64,000 nt of DNA from Streptomyces ortus (GTDB lineage: Bacteria; Actinomycetota; Actinomycetes; Streptomycetales; Streptomycetaceae), in NCBI RefSeq assembly GCF_026341275.1, contig NZ_JAIFZO010000002.1:7222118-7286117 (forward strand). Reading direction: 5' to 3'. Positions 1 to 8,325 of the stretch are shown in pieces. The translations under genes and the position numbers were made by a program. The notes beneath the pieces were generated by a model. It had not been told where the DNA came from, searched no databases, and saw nothing but the letters and a program-made list of their open reading frames with translations. How positions within the stretch are numbered: the first letter of the stretch is position 1; each line of letters begins with the position of its first letter.

Positions 1-141
1 CGCGCCCCCGACGTGACCTTCGTCCCGTTGAACTGTCAGGAACCGCTCCGCACGTCGCTCCTCTATGACCGGCGGCACGTGCCAGTGGGAGTCCGCGAGA
101 TGGTGCGGCCGGCCGGACCGGCGATCCCGCTGCCCTCCTGA
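1..141 (+). CDS. C-terminal end of an unidentified protein (partial)
   Basis: Frame 1 is open from the window edge for 46 codons and ends at TGA 139-141. The encoded tail (…DVTFVPLNCQEPLRTSLLYD…) is coding-like, with GC-rich third positions. The rhythm of the segment around PLRTSLLYDRR faintly resembles the end of a LysR-type effector domain, but this is too short to call. The gene starts outside the window. From 142 to 320 I see no gene. Confidence 0.4.
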   Translation, partial: RAPDVTFVPLNCQEPLRTSLLYDRRHVPVGVREMVRPAGPAIPLPS

Positions 142-320
142 TCGACTTCGGCGAGGGGCTCGGAGCCCCGGCGCCCGGCCCGCCGGTGGAGCGACCGCCG
201 GTGGAGCGCGCCGTACACCGATGCGTGTTCTCACCGTGCTGGTGACAGCGCCTCAGTGGCTCACGCACGCCCGACGTACGCCGGTGTGCTGCTCGGTACC
301 CGCTGCGGCCGTTGCAGCCG

Positions 321-965
321 CTATGCAGTGGGCTCCGTGCCCGAGTGATCGGGTACGGGAACGTCGGCCGTGGCGCGTGCTCCCGCGAGGACGAACCTGA
401 CTATCCGCTGTGCGTCTTCGCGTGTGAACGGTGTCCGGGCTCGGGTCAGGTGCAGGTGTACCGGGCCGGAGAGCATCTGGTTGAGGAACGCGGCGTCGAC
501 CGGCGGGAGGTCCCCCCGTTCCACGGCGCGGTCGAGCAGCGACTGGAAGGAGGAGAGCCGCTGCTCCAGCAGGCGCAGTCCCAGCTCACGGATCACCGGT
601 TCGTCGCCCGAGTACATGGCCGTCTGCAGTAATGCCCGTCCGACCGGGGACTCTCCTGTGCTTGCCATCGAGCACAGGTAGTCGGTGAGGTCCGTGTAGA
701 TGTCACCGGTGTCCTGAAGGGGGACGGAGTCTGCCGCGTACTCGGCGAGGGCCTCTTGCAGGAGCTGGTTCCGGTCCGGCCAGTTCCGGTGGACCGTGAC
801 TCTGTTGACCCCGGCGGTGCGGGCGATCTCCTCGTAGTTCAGGCGTTCCACACCGTGCTGCGCCGCGAGCTCGATCGTCGCCCGAAGAATCCGTTGCCGG
901 ACCGCCGCGGTGCGCCCCCCAGGACGTGTCCGCGCTGTGGGCGCGGGCTCTGACTGCTCCGACAT
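321..965 (-). CDS. TetR/AcrR family transcriptional regulator
   Basis: A 214-aa protein of normal TetR length. Residues about 20-70 form the TetR DNA-binding domain: RQRILRATIELAAQHGVERL, then EEIARTAGVNRVTVHRNWPD, the helix-turn-helix with its recognition helix. The rest is an all-helical ligand and dimerisation domain of the TetR_C_16-like type. It is divergent from the crotonase gene at 1152, and the gap between them holds a 28-bp near-palindrome at 1061-1088, so it probably represses that gene and perhaps itself. The ligand is unknown; if the neighbour is its target, the inducer may be a cyclic ketone or acyl-CoA. Confidence 0.85.
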   Translation of the reverse strand: MSEQSEPAPTARTRPGGRTAAVRQRILRATIELAAQHGVERLNYEEIARTAGVNRVTVHRNWPDRNQLLQEALAEYAADSVPLQDTGDIYTDLTDYLCSMASTGESPVGRALLQTAMYSGDEPVIRELGLRLLEQRLSSFQSLLDRAVERGDLPPVDAAFLNQMLSGPVHLHLTRARTPFTREDAQRIVRFVLAGARATADVPVPDHSGTEPTA

Positions 966-1060
966 GGGTGGGTCTGATCTCCGTGTCCGGGTGCGGATGT
1001 GTACGACGAGGATACCTGCCCGTAACCGTCGGACGGCTGCGACGGCGACAGCCCGCCCTC

Positions 1061-1088
1061 CTTAAAGTAATGCTAGTGTTGCTTTAAG
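1061..1088. promoter_or_regulatory. Near-palindromic operator, probable TetR site
   Basis: The 28 bp read CTTAAAG-taatgCTAGtgttg-CTTTAAG. Arms and centre (CTAG) are symmetric, and most interior mismatches are transitions. It lies between the divergent TetR gene (start 965) and crotonase gene (start 1152). It is AT-rich against a GC-rich background, as expected of an operator/promoter. Assignment to this TetR protein is inferred from position. Confidence 0.65.
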
Positions 1089-1151
1089 AGGTGGGCCCCC
1101 TCGACTGTTCTGAACGTCTCGTATGCCTTGAACGTCCCGAAGGGAAAGCGC

Positions 1152-2012
1152 ATGTCGCGGGAGAGTCTGAACGACAGGTGGGCGGGGCATGTGCCGCCGA
1201 TTCCGTTGGAGGAGTACTCGAAGAGGTACAGCGACTTCTTCACCATGGAACGTCGTGATGGCATCCTCGAAGTGAGGATGCACACGGACGGTGGCACGTA
1301 CGTCCACAACTGGGCGGCTCACAACGCCTGGAACCGGGTCTGGCAGGACATCGGGAACGATCAGGAGAACGAGGTTCTGATCCTGACCGGCACCGGTGAC
1401 CGGTGGTTCTCCGGAAGTCCCAGCAAAGTGTGGAAGAAGCCTCTCCACGAGGAGGGGTCGGAGTACATCTACCAGCAGCTCTACGACGCCTCGAAGCTGG
1501 TCGAGAACTTTGTCAGCTCCCTGGAGATCCCCACCATCGCGGCGATCAACGGCCCTGGCGTCCACACGGAGTTCGCCCTGCTGTGCGATGTCACGCTGGC
1601 TGCCGAGGACGCGGACCTGATGGACCCTCACTTCCTCGCGGGCACCGCGCCCGGTGACGGCCTCGGACTGGTCCTGCAGGCGCTCATGGGAACGAAGCGC
1701 GCCGCCTACTACGTCTACACGGGACAGTCGATCCCGGCACCCAAGGCGCTTGAACTCGGCCTTGTCAATGAGGTGTTGGCCCGTGACGCGCTCCTTGAGC
1801 GGGCGTGGGAACTGGCCGAGGCCATGATGGAGCGACCGCGCTTCGCACGGCGTATGACCCACGCCATCCTTGCCCGGCCGTGGCAGAAGCTCATCAGCGA
1901 GGATCTCGGCTTCCACATCGCACACCAGGGCCTGTCCATGCTGGGCGCCAAGGAAGCCCGCGGCATCGACTCGAAGGTCGCCCAGGAGGCCGCTGAGCGC
2001 AAGGCGTGGTGA
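1152..2012 (+). CDS. Crotonase-fold hydrolase/enoyl-CoA hydratase family protein (6-oxocamphor-hydrolase-like)
   Basis: A 286-aa crotonase-superfamily protein. ATG 1152 is chosen because AAGGGA at 1140-1145 sits six bases upstream; an in-frame TTG at 1128 lacks this. The crotonase core is clear: NEVLILTGTGDRWFSG, then IPTIAAINGPG, then LAAEDADLMDPHF and GTAPGDGLGLV. The N-terminal pattern EEYSKRYSDFFTMERRDG and the HF…PGDG segment recall 6-oxocamphor hydrolase and related C-C bond hydrolases: the active-site Asp of PGDG and a His in NGPGVHTEF are kept. Beta-diketone hydrolysis is therefore as likely as enoyl-CoA hydration. The TetR gene upstream probably regulates it. The substrate is unproven. 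Confidence 0.75.
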   Translation: MSRESLNDRWAGHVPPIPLEEYSKRYSDFFTMERRDGILEVRMHTDGGTYVHNWAAHNAWNRVWQDIGNDQENEVLILTGTGDRWFSGSPSKVWKKPLHEEGSEYIYQQLYDASKLVENFVSSLEIPTIAAINGPGVHTEFALLCDVTLAAEDADLMDPHFLAGTAPGDGLGLVLQALMGTKRAAYYVYTGQSIPAPKALELGLVNEVLARDALLERAWELAEAMMERPRFARRMTHAILARPWQKLISEDLGFHIAHQGLSMLGAKEARGIDSKVAQEAAERKAW

Positions 2013-2462
2013 GAACGGCGGAGGCCGACCACGTCGTCCGACGTCATCGCGCCTCCGCCGCCACCCCGCACGTCCGGGCCGGAGGAAGCGACCCCCGTCC
2101 ACCTTGGCGCGAACACCCCTCCGCCGGCATTGTTGATCAGCACGTCCAGAGGGTCGCCGTCCCCGCTCGTCGATCCGGTGACCACGGCCCAGGAATCCCG
2201 CGTCATGGGCCCATCTGCCTCCGCCTTCGCGTTCATGTGCTGCCTCCTCCGTCGTGGCCCGTAGCCGGACCACAACTCGCTTGCTACAAAGCTCTGTTGA
2301 GCCGCGACATCATGCCCGGCACCAAGAACTCCGGTCGCCGTGGGGCTCCTTGGAAGCACCAGACGCCGACGTGGACCACGAGGTCAGCCTGGGTGATCAC
2401 GCCGCGGAGCCGCAGCTCCCCTCACGCGGAAAGACCCGCGGCGATGCGCGCGTAAGTACGCG
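2013..2462. other. Non-coding stretch after the crotonase gene, containing an SDR remnant
   Basis: This 450-bp gap holds only the deleted SDR remnant at 2102-2236 on the minus strand, described separately. From 2240 to 2462 I see no convincing gene, RNA or repeat. Confidence 0.5.
2102..2236 (-). pseudogene. Remnant of a short-chain dehydrogenase (internal deletion)
   Basis: Reading leftward from ATG 2236, which has a good GGAGG seven bases upstream, the frame gives the start of an SDR: MTRDSWAVVTGSTSG, the beginning of the Rossmann TGxxxGIG loop. It then jumps directly to DPLDVLINNAGG, the NNAG motif normally about 60 residues further on. The catalytic and C-terminal parts are missing. It looks like a gene collapsed by an internal deletion and a second truncation. 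It may once have worked with the adjacent crotonase. Confidence 0.55.
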
Positions 2463-2912
2463 TCAGTACGGGGACCACACGACGTTGTCCGAGTCCCGTG
2501 CGGCTTGCTCGACGTAGTCGGTGAAGCCGACGTTGGCGATGAAGCGTTGCATGTGGACTTCCTGTACTGCGGCGGGTTCCAGGCGGAAGGTGTCTTCTCC
2601 CGGTGCCGTCCCCTCGGTCACGTCGAGGTCGATCGCCAACAGGGCGAAGTGTGAGTGGTTCATGGCTGTGGAGTCGGCCAGGAAGACCGTTCTGTCGCTG
2701 GTTCGCGCCACCGCCCGTACCTCTTCCACTGTCGCGTCGGACCAGACCGGATCGTCGACGATGTGCACGAGTGCCTCACGCTCGTCGTCCTCGCCCCACG
2801 GCTGCCGCAGCTCTGCCACGATGGCCCGCCATATGGGCTCGTTTCCGTAGTCGGTCCGTACCACCAGAGCCGCGTCCAGCTCGGGATCACCGATGGATGG
2901 CCTCAACTTCAT
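2463..2912 (-). CDS. Conserved hypothetical protein (DUF6924-like)
   Basis: A 149-aa soluble, acidic protein with no signal peptide or membrane segment. The segments SIGDPELDAALVVRTDYGN at the start, TVFLADSTAMNH in the middle and FRLEPAAVQEVHMQRFIANV near the end recall Streptomyces proteins grouped as DUF6924; the assignment is from memory. ATG 2912 is preceded by a modest GGAAAGG. The gene stands alone between the SDR remnant and the 688-aa gene. Function is unknown. Confidence 0.6.
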   Translation of the reverse strand: MKLRPSIGDPELDAALVVRTDYGNEPIWRAIVAELRQPWGEDDEREALVHIVDDPVWSDATVEEVRAVARTSDRTVFLADSTAMNHSHFALLAIDLDVTEGTAPGEDTFRLEPAAVQEVHMQRFIANVGFTDYVEQAARDSDNVVWSPY

Positions 2913-3258
2913 GCTCAGCCTTTCCGTTTGGCTCTGCAGCCTCTTTTGGCTCTGCAGCTTCTATGGATCGGGAATCCTCTCGCAGAGGGAAACCCGCGGG
3001 TCGGGTGCCTCGACCCTTGACCGGCCCAAGCGCCGCTGCGACCGGCTCCGATGATCGGTTCCGGACAGGGCGGTCCGGGCGGGGATCACGGGTGTGACGT
3101 GGGCGCAGGCGAACGGAGGCGGGCGGAGTGCGGGGCCCGTCCGTGTTCAGCAGGGGTGCGGCGGCCGGTGGGACGCGTGAAACGGTCCGGCGGATGTTTT
3201 TCGCAACGCCCTCGCAGCGTCAGCGAGTTGGCGGTTACTGATCCTTGCCGGTGCCGGT
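2913..3258. other. Intergenic stretch between divergent genes
   Basis: The 346-bp gap between the minus-strand 149-aa gene and the plus-strand 688-aa gene presumably carries both promoters. A 13-bp direct repeat (ttggctctgcagc) occurs twice near 2930-2960. No gene is supported. Confidence 0.4.
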
Positions 3259-5325
3259 GTGTCAGGAGCATATTCCTGGGACGGTGTCGATCCGGCAGGG
3301 ACGGCGCGCGGGCGGGGCGGGGGACTGGCTGTGGCGGATCTGTTTGCCGGGTTGCTGGAGGGCGTGTCCGGGGCCGTCGCGGAGACGACCAGTTTCGAGG
3401 GCAGCCACGTGCTGGAGCTGCCCGTGCCGGACGGGGCGTGGCTGCGGGACTTCGGTGTGACCTACCGGCTGGAACGCCGTGCGGAGGTGGCGGCCGGGCA
3501 GTTCCGGCTCGCCCTGCAGGGCGGGATGGCCATGTCCTTGTCGTGCCAGGTGTCGACGGAGGACCGGCGGTCGATCGCACAGCTGTCCTGGAATACCGGC
3601 ACGGTGGTGACCACCGACGTCGAGCAGCTGACCCGGTTCGGCGGACGGATCCTGCACGTGAGCGTGAGCATCGCCGGAGTCGACGCCGTGTCCTTCCACC
3701 TGGACATGGGAGCCGCGCTGGAGAACGCGTTGAGCGGGTGGCAGCTGGCGTTCTTCTGCGGGACGATGCCGATTCCGGCCAGCGCGGAGAACGAGCAATG
3801 GCCGCGTGGCATCAACCGGCGGCTCTTCGTGGTGGGCCACGAGGATCCGGTGACCCACCGGATCACCCCGTCCTGCCGGACCATGCCGCCGCTCCTGTCG
3901 TCCGCGCGGATCCGGCAGGCCTTCCTGGACCTGCGGGACCTCGGCGTCCGGACACCCGGGGTGTTCCCGCTGCTGGAGGTGCCGACGGACGCCGCCTCGG
4001 TGGGCGCGTTCCGTGAGGCGCTGGGCGGTATCGACATGGACGGCGTCATCTCCGAGATGCACCAGGGCCGTCAGCTCACCGCCACCCGTACGGGCAGCGG
4101 CGCCTTCACGTTCCGCTTCGTACCCGACGCCCGGTACACCGGGCCGCGTCTGCTGCTTGTGGAGACGTACCGGATGACCTCCGTACCGCTGCGTTACGGT
4201 CCCGGTCGGGTGATCAAGACGTTCACGCTGCTGCCGGGGGAACGCACGACGATGCGGGTGAGCACCTACAAGCGCTCCTCGCAGAGCATCCAGTCGACGT
4301 CCTCGGTGCTGGACTCCACCAGCGACGAGAGCGAGCGGGAGTTCGAGCAGTCCGTCACCGCGGAGCAGTCCGACCAGAGCCAGTCGGCCAAGAGCTTCGA
4401 GTACAACGCGCAGGCGTCGGCCTCGGCGAAGGGCTCCTGGGGATGGGGCAGTGCGAGCGCCTCGGTCAGCGGGGGAGTGGCGGGCAGCAACACCTCGGCG
4501 CGCCAGGAGTTCGCGAAGAACCTCACCAGCGCGGTCGGCAAGAACGCCTCCAGGGCTTCCGCGCGGCGGGAGGTGTCCGTCGACACGAGCATGGACCTGA
4601 AGCTGGAGGAGGGCGAGGAGTCCGCCGTGGAGCGGACGATCGAGAACATCAACACCAGCCGCACCCTCAACTTCCTGTTCCGGCAGATGAACCAGGAGTA
4701 CGCGGCCGTCCTGCACCTGGTCGACGTCCGGGTCGCCTTCTTCAGCGGGCACAGGGAATCCCGCGAGGAGGTGCCCCTCGCCGAGATGGACTCCCTCCTG
4801 CCCCGTCTCCTCGCCGAGGACCAGATCACTCCGGTGCGCCAGAAGATCCTCGGTCTGATCGCCGCCACCCGCGACCTGGCCGGCGACACGCATCCCGGCT
4901 TCGTACGGACCGGAACACCCGACGGGACGGACCTCGCCCCCGCCGTCAACCCCACCTACACCAGCGACTACACGGCGCCCGACGGCCGCACCATCACCCT
5001 GCCCGGCATCATCACCGCGGCCGAGCACCACGTCATGCGCACCGACGGCATCACCGTCGACGCCTTCCTCGGCGAAGGGCAGGGCCTGGACGCCTACTCG
5101 ACCGGGCTGCAGGAACAGGCCCTGCGCTCCCAGGCGGCCGACAACCTGCTCAAGGAGCGCGAGGCCGAACGCCTGCAGATCGCCCTGGAGATCGCCCGCG
5201 ACGGCGACACGAGACGCGCCGAGGCCTTCCGGACGCTGTTCATGCCCACCCAGATCGTCAACCAGATCGACCATGCCGCCGTCAATTCGGGCCCCCGGAC
5301 GAACAACGTCGGCGAGAAGAACTGA
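3259..5325 (+). CDS. Unrecognised 688-aa protein with Ser/Ala/Gly-rich centre and acidic helical segment
   Basis: I do not recognise the family. The protein is soluble, with no signal peptide or membrane helices. Residues 1-310 look like a folded beta-rich domain (for example RILHVSVSIAGVDAVSFHLD). Residues about 310-365 contain a threonine/serine-rich stretch (STYKRSSQSIQSTSSVLD). Residues about 365-430 are rich in Ser, Ala, Gly and Gln (SASAKGSWGWGSASASVSGG). A charged helical part follows (MDLKLEEGEESAVERTIENI), and the C-terminus is also helical and charged (EREAERLQIALEIARDGDT). GTG 3259 gives the longest form; GTG 3331, with GGGGGA upstream, is at least as likely and drops 24 low-complexity residues. 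The next gene begins 40 nt downstream on the same strand, suggesting co-transcription. Confidence 0.7.
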   Translation: MSGAYSWDGVDPAGTARGRGGGLAVADLFAGLLEGVSGAVAETTSFEGSHVLELPVPDGAWLRDFGVTYRLERRAEVAAGQFRLALQGGMAMSLSCQVSTEDRRSIAQLSWNTGTVVTTDVEQLTRFGGRILHVSVSIAGVDAVSFHLDMGAALENALSGWQLAFFCGTMPIPASAENEQWPRGINRRLFVVGHEDPVTHRITPSCRTMPPLLSSARIRQAFLDLRDLGVRTPGVFPLLEVPTDAASVGAFREALGGIDMDGVISEMHQGRQLTATRTGSGAFTFRFVPDARYTGPRLLLVETYRMTSVPLRYGPGRVIKTFTLLPGERTTMRVSTYKRSSQSIQSTSSVLDSTSDESEREFEQSVTAEQSDQSQSAKSFEYNAQASASAKGSWGWGSASASVSGGVAGSNTSARQEFAKNLTSAVGKNASRASARREVSVDTSMDLKLEEGEESAVERTIENINTSRTLNFLFRQMNQEYAAVLHLVDVRVAFFSGHRESREEVPLAEMDSLLPRLLAEDQITPVRQKILGLIAATRDLAGDTHPGFVRTGTPDGTDLAPAVNPTYTSDYTAPDGRTITLPGIITAAEHHVMRTDGITVDAFLGEGQGLDAYSTGLQEQALRSQAADNLLKEREAERLQIALEIARDGDTRRAEAFRTLFMPTQIVNQIDHAAVNSGPRTNNVGEKN

Positions 5326-5365
5326 CCAGGCCCGGCACGGTCGGCACACACCGGCGGGAGGCGAG

Positions 5366-6259
5366 ATGCCGAGCAGTGTGAACGGGGATTCGGGATCGGA
5401 CGACGAGAGAAAGCCGACAGAACACGAGGAGACCGTCCTGGGCAAAAGGTCCCTCGGCGCGAGCGCGTTGACGGCCGAACCCCTGGCGAAGAGGGCGAAT
5501 GTGCTGGAGGGGAAAGCCCTGCGTCATTCCCCGAAGGACGAGGAGCGGGAGGAGGAGGGGAGGGAGCGGGAGAGGGAGCCCCTGAGTCGGAAGGTGCGGG
5601 CCGCCGTCTCAAGGCTGGCGCGCACGATGTACGACAAGGCCGGGATGAAGCCCGATGAGACCTCGCTGTCCTACCTGGACGGGGACGACGAGGAATTCTG
5701 GTCGTCCCTGGGGATCGAGTACGACGTCGGCGACATGTACGAGCAGATGGAGAAAGCCGGTGGTGTACGGCTGCGGAGCACCGGCGATCCGTTCATCACG
5801 AAGCTCGTCATCGGGTGCGGGAACCACCCCTACGAGTACAAGGCGATGGGGGAGGACAGCAAGCACGCGCACAAGGACGCCTACACGGTCGACAAAAGCG
5901 TGAGCATGTCCCCCACGGTGCTCGGTGCCTTCGGGTACACGAACCTCGCACCGCTCTTCCTGCCCGGCGTCTTCGAACAGATCATTTTCGAGGGATATTC
6001 GCCGGTCGATTCCGCCGCCACCCTGGACCGGCAGCCCCACCTTCTGGCGGACCTGGCCACGCTCCTGGCCGACGACGGGAAACTGGCCCTGCCGGTCGGA
6101 CCCAATCAGAATGTTCGGACCGTCGTGGCCAGGAAAAAGCAGGGAAGAATAGAGGTGATGGCGGTACTGAAGGGTGATCAGCCGCCCGACATGGAGGCTG
6201 CGGGAACAGAGGTGACGGAGGGCTACCTCAAGAGTCTGGTCCCGAATGCTCCTGGCTGA
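5366..6259 (+). CDS. Unrecognised protein with charged N-terminus and a Rossmann/methyltransferase-like C-terminal half
   Basis: A 297-aa protein from ATG 5366, with GGGAGGCGAG just upstream. Residues 1-75 are highly charged low complexity (a run of Glu/Arg). From about residue 145, LVIGCGNHP resembles motif I of SAM-dependent methyltransferases. It is followed by DAYTVDKS (an acidic end of strand 2), FEQIIFEGYSP (motif IV position) and LATLLADDGKLALPV (the usual post-helix strand). That order fits a small class I methyltransferase fold, but the SAM-binding acidic residue is not certain, so it could be a non-enzymatic Rossmann protein. It follows the 688-aa gene by 40 nt, and its last 32 bases overlap the convergent ABC ATPase gene. 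Confidence 0.6.
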   Translation: MPSSVNGDSGSDDERKPTEHEETVLGKRSLGASALTAEPLAKRANVLEGKALRHSPKDEEREEEGREREREPLSRKVRAAVSRLARTMYDKAGMKPDETSLSYLDGDDEEFWSSLGIEYDVGDMYEQMEKAGGVRLRSTGDPFITKLVIGCGNHPYEYKAMGEDSKHAHKDAYTVDKSVSMSPTVLGAFGYTNLAPLFLPGVFEQIIFEGYSPVDSAATLDRQPHLLADLATLLADDGKLALPVGPNQNVRTVVARKKQGRIEVMAVLKGDQPPDMEAAGTEVTEGYLKSLVPNAPG

Positions 6260-7196
6260 CAGGAACGAGACCGGCCGTCCGTACCGCCGCTGATGCCGGT
6301 GCAGCCGCCGGTGCCGGTGCCGGTGCCGGTGCAGATACCGGAGCCGATGTCGACGCCGGCCCGTGGTGGCGGCCCATCGGGATGACCAGGGGGGTGTGGC
6401 TGACCGGGTCCAGGGTGATCCGGCAGCTCAGGTCGAAGACATCCTCGACGGTCTCGGCGGTGATGACCTCGGCCGGGCTGCCCTCGGCGACGATCTTCCC
6501 GGCCTTCATGGCGACGACGTGGTCCGCGTACCGGCAGGCCTGGTTGAGGTCGTGCAGCACCATCACGACCGTGCGGTTCTCCCGGCGGTTGAGGTCGGTG
6601 ATCAGGTCCAGGACGTCGATCTGGTGCGCCAGGTCGAGGTACGTGGTCGGCTCGTCGAGCAGCAGGACGGGTGTGCCCTGGGCGACGGCCATGGCGATCC
6701 AGGCGCGCTGCCGCTGGCCGCCGGAGAGCTCGTCGACGGGCCGGTCGGCGAGGTCCGTCATATTGGTCGCGGCCAGCGCCCGGTGCACGGCCTGCTCGTC
6801 CGCCTTCGACCACTGCCGCCACCAGGTCTGGTGCGGCGAGCGCCCGCGGTTGACCAGGTCGACGACGGTCAGCCCCTCGGGCGCGACCGGGCTCTGCGGC
6901 AGGATGCCGAGGCGCTGGGCCAGTTCCCTGCTCGGGATGGACTGCAGCGCCCGGCCGTCGAGGTGGACGGCCCCCTCCTTGGGCGCCAGCAGCCGGGCGA
7001 GGGCCCGCAACAGGGTGGACTTCCCGCAGGCGTTGGCGCCGACGATGGCCGTGATCCGGCCGGGCGGCACCGCCAGGTCGAGGTCGTCGACGACCAGCCG
7101 GTGGTCGTACGCCAGCCGCAGACCCTCCGCCCGCAGATCGGGGTCCGGGGCGGTGACGGGTCCGGGGCCGGGGGTCGACAAGGGTTCAGCCGACAT
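6228..7196 (-). CDS. Iron-siderophore ABC transporter, ATP-binding protein (FepC/FecE type)
   Basis: A 322-aa cytoplasmic ATPase powering ferri-siderophore import. Walker A (GANACGKST), ABC signature (LSGGQRQRAWIAMA), Walker B (PVLLLDEPTTYLDL) and the H-loop (VMVLHDLNQACRYADH) are all present in FepC order. ATG 7196 is chosen for an AGGAGGT ribosome site directly upstream. The C-terminal tail has an Ala/Pro/Val-rich repeat. It is the last gene of a three-gene leftward operon with two FecCD permeases, 4 nt after the permease stop, controlled from the iron-box region at 9.4 kb. No substrate-binding lipoprotein gene accompanies it. Confidence 0.92.
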   Translation of the reverse strand: MSAEPLSTPGPGPVTAPDPDLRAEGLRLAYDHRLVVDDLDLAVPPGRITAIVGANACGKSTLLRALARLLAPKEGAVHLDGRALQSIPSRELAQRLGILPQSPVAPEGLTVVDLVNRGRSPHQTWWRQWSKADEQAVHRALAATNMTDLADRPVDELSGGQRQRAWIAMAVAQGTPVLLLDEPTTYLDLAHQIDVLDLITDLNRRENRTVVMVLHDLNQACRYADHVVAMKAGKIVAEGSPAEVITAETVEDVFDLSCRITLDPVSHTPLVIPMGRHHGPASTSAPVSAPAPAPAPAAAPASAAVRTAGLVPVSQEHSGPDS

Positions 7197-7200
7197 GGGA

Positions 7201-8325
7201 TCAACCTCCTGAGCCCGCGCGGTTGGCGCGGACGAGCAGCCAGAGCAGGACCGGCGCGCCGAGCACACCGGTGACGATGCCGACCGGCAGTTCCGTGCCG
7301 GGGACGAGCGTACGGGCGATCAGGTCGCCGCCCAGGACCACCAGCGCCCCGGTCAGTCCCGAGGCGACGGTGGGCGGCCAGGCCGTACCGGCCAGCCGTT
7401 GGGCGATCTGCGGGGCGGCCAGTGCCACGAACGCCACGGGCCCCGCGGAGGCGGTGGCGAAGGCGATCAGGCCGACCCCGGTGAGCAGGACGGCGAGGCG
7501 TACGGGCTGGACGCGCGTACCGAGGCCGGTGGCCACGTCGTCGCCGAGCTGGAGCGTGCGCAGCAGCCGGCCGAGCAGCAGGGCCGTCGGCAGCAGTACG
7601 GCCAGCGCCACGGCCAGCGGGCCGACCTGGCCCCAGGTGCGGCCGTTGAGGTTGCCGACCAGCCAGCCGAGCGCGGCCTGCGCCTGGAAACGTCCGCCCC
7701 TGGCCACGAGGTAGTCGGTGGCGCTGGTGCAGATCCAGGCGACGCCGATGCCGACCAGGATGATGCGGTAGCCGGTGGTGCCGCGCCGCCAGGCCAGCGC
7801 GTAGACGGTCAGGGCGGTGACCAGGGCACCGAGCAGTCCCAGTGCCTGGGTGCCCAGCCCGCCGTCCCAGCCGAGCACGATGCCCGCGACGACGGCGGTG
7901 CCGGCGCCCTGGGTGAGGCCGATCATGTCGGGGCTGGCCAGCGGATTGCGTGTCATGGTCTGGAACAGCGCGCCCGAGACCCCGAAGGCGATCCCGGCGA
8001 GCAGGCCCACCAGGGCGCGGGGCAGCCGCAGTTCCTCCACCACGAGGACGGTGCCGGGGTCGCCGGAGCCCACCAGGGCCCGTACGACGTCGGAGAAGCC
8101 GATCGGGTAGTCGCCGGTCGTCAGGCCCCAGCAGAACAGGACGAAGGTGCCCGCGGCGAGCACCACGCACAGGGCCACGAGCCGGGGGCGGAAGACACCC
8201 GAGACGGGCGGGAGCGCCAGCCGGTACGTGTGATGGCGGGCACCCCCGGCCGAGCGGGCCCCGGTGGCACCGGACTCGAGGGCGGAACGGGATGCGGGGA
8301 CGGACTTCGTACGCGGCACGTTCAC
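7201..8325 (-). CDS. Iron-siderophore ABC transporter permease (FecCD family)
   Basis: A 374-aa integral membrane protein of the FecCD/BtuC family. After a 40-residue cytoplasmic N-terminus come about nine to ten hydrophobic helices. Family landmarks are GLLAGIAFGVSGALFQTMTR-NPLASPDMIG in the first third and GPVAFVALAAPQIAQRLAG near the coupling helix. GTG 8325 is chosen because it overlaps the TGA of the upstream permease (GTGA), a typical translational coupling. It pairs with the 8322-9344 protein to form the heterodimeric channel for the ferri-siderophore. Confidence 0.92.
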   Translation of the reverse strand: MNVPRTKSVPASRSALESGATGARSAGGARHHTYRLALPPVSGVFRPRLVALCVVLAAGTFVLFCWGLTTGDYPIGFSDVVRALVGSGDPGTVLVVEELRLPRALVGLLAGIAFGVSGALFQTMTRNPLASPDMIGLTQGAGTAVVAGIVLGWDGGLGTQALGLLGALVTALTVYALAWRRGTTGYRIILVGIGVAWICTSATDYLVARGGRFQAQAALGWLVGNLNGRTWGQVGPLAVALAVLLPTALLLGRLLRTLQLGDDVATGLGTRVQPVRLAVLLTGVGLIAFATASAGPVAFVALAAPQIAQRLAGTAWPPTVASGLTGALVVLGGDLIARTLVPGTELPVGIVTGVLGAPVLLWLLVRANRAGSGG

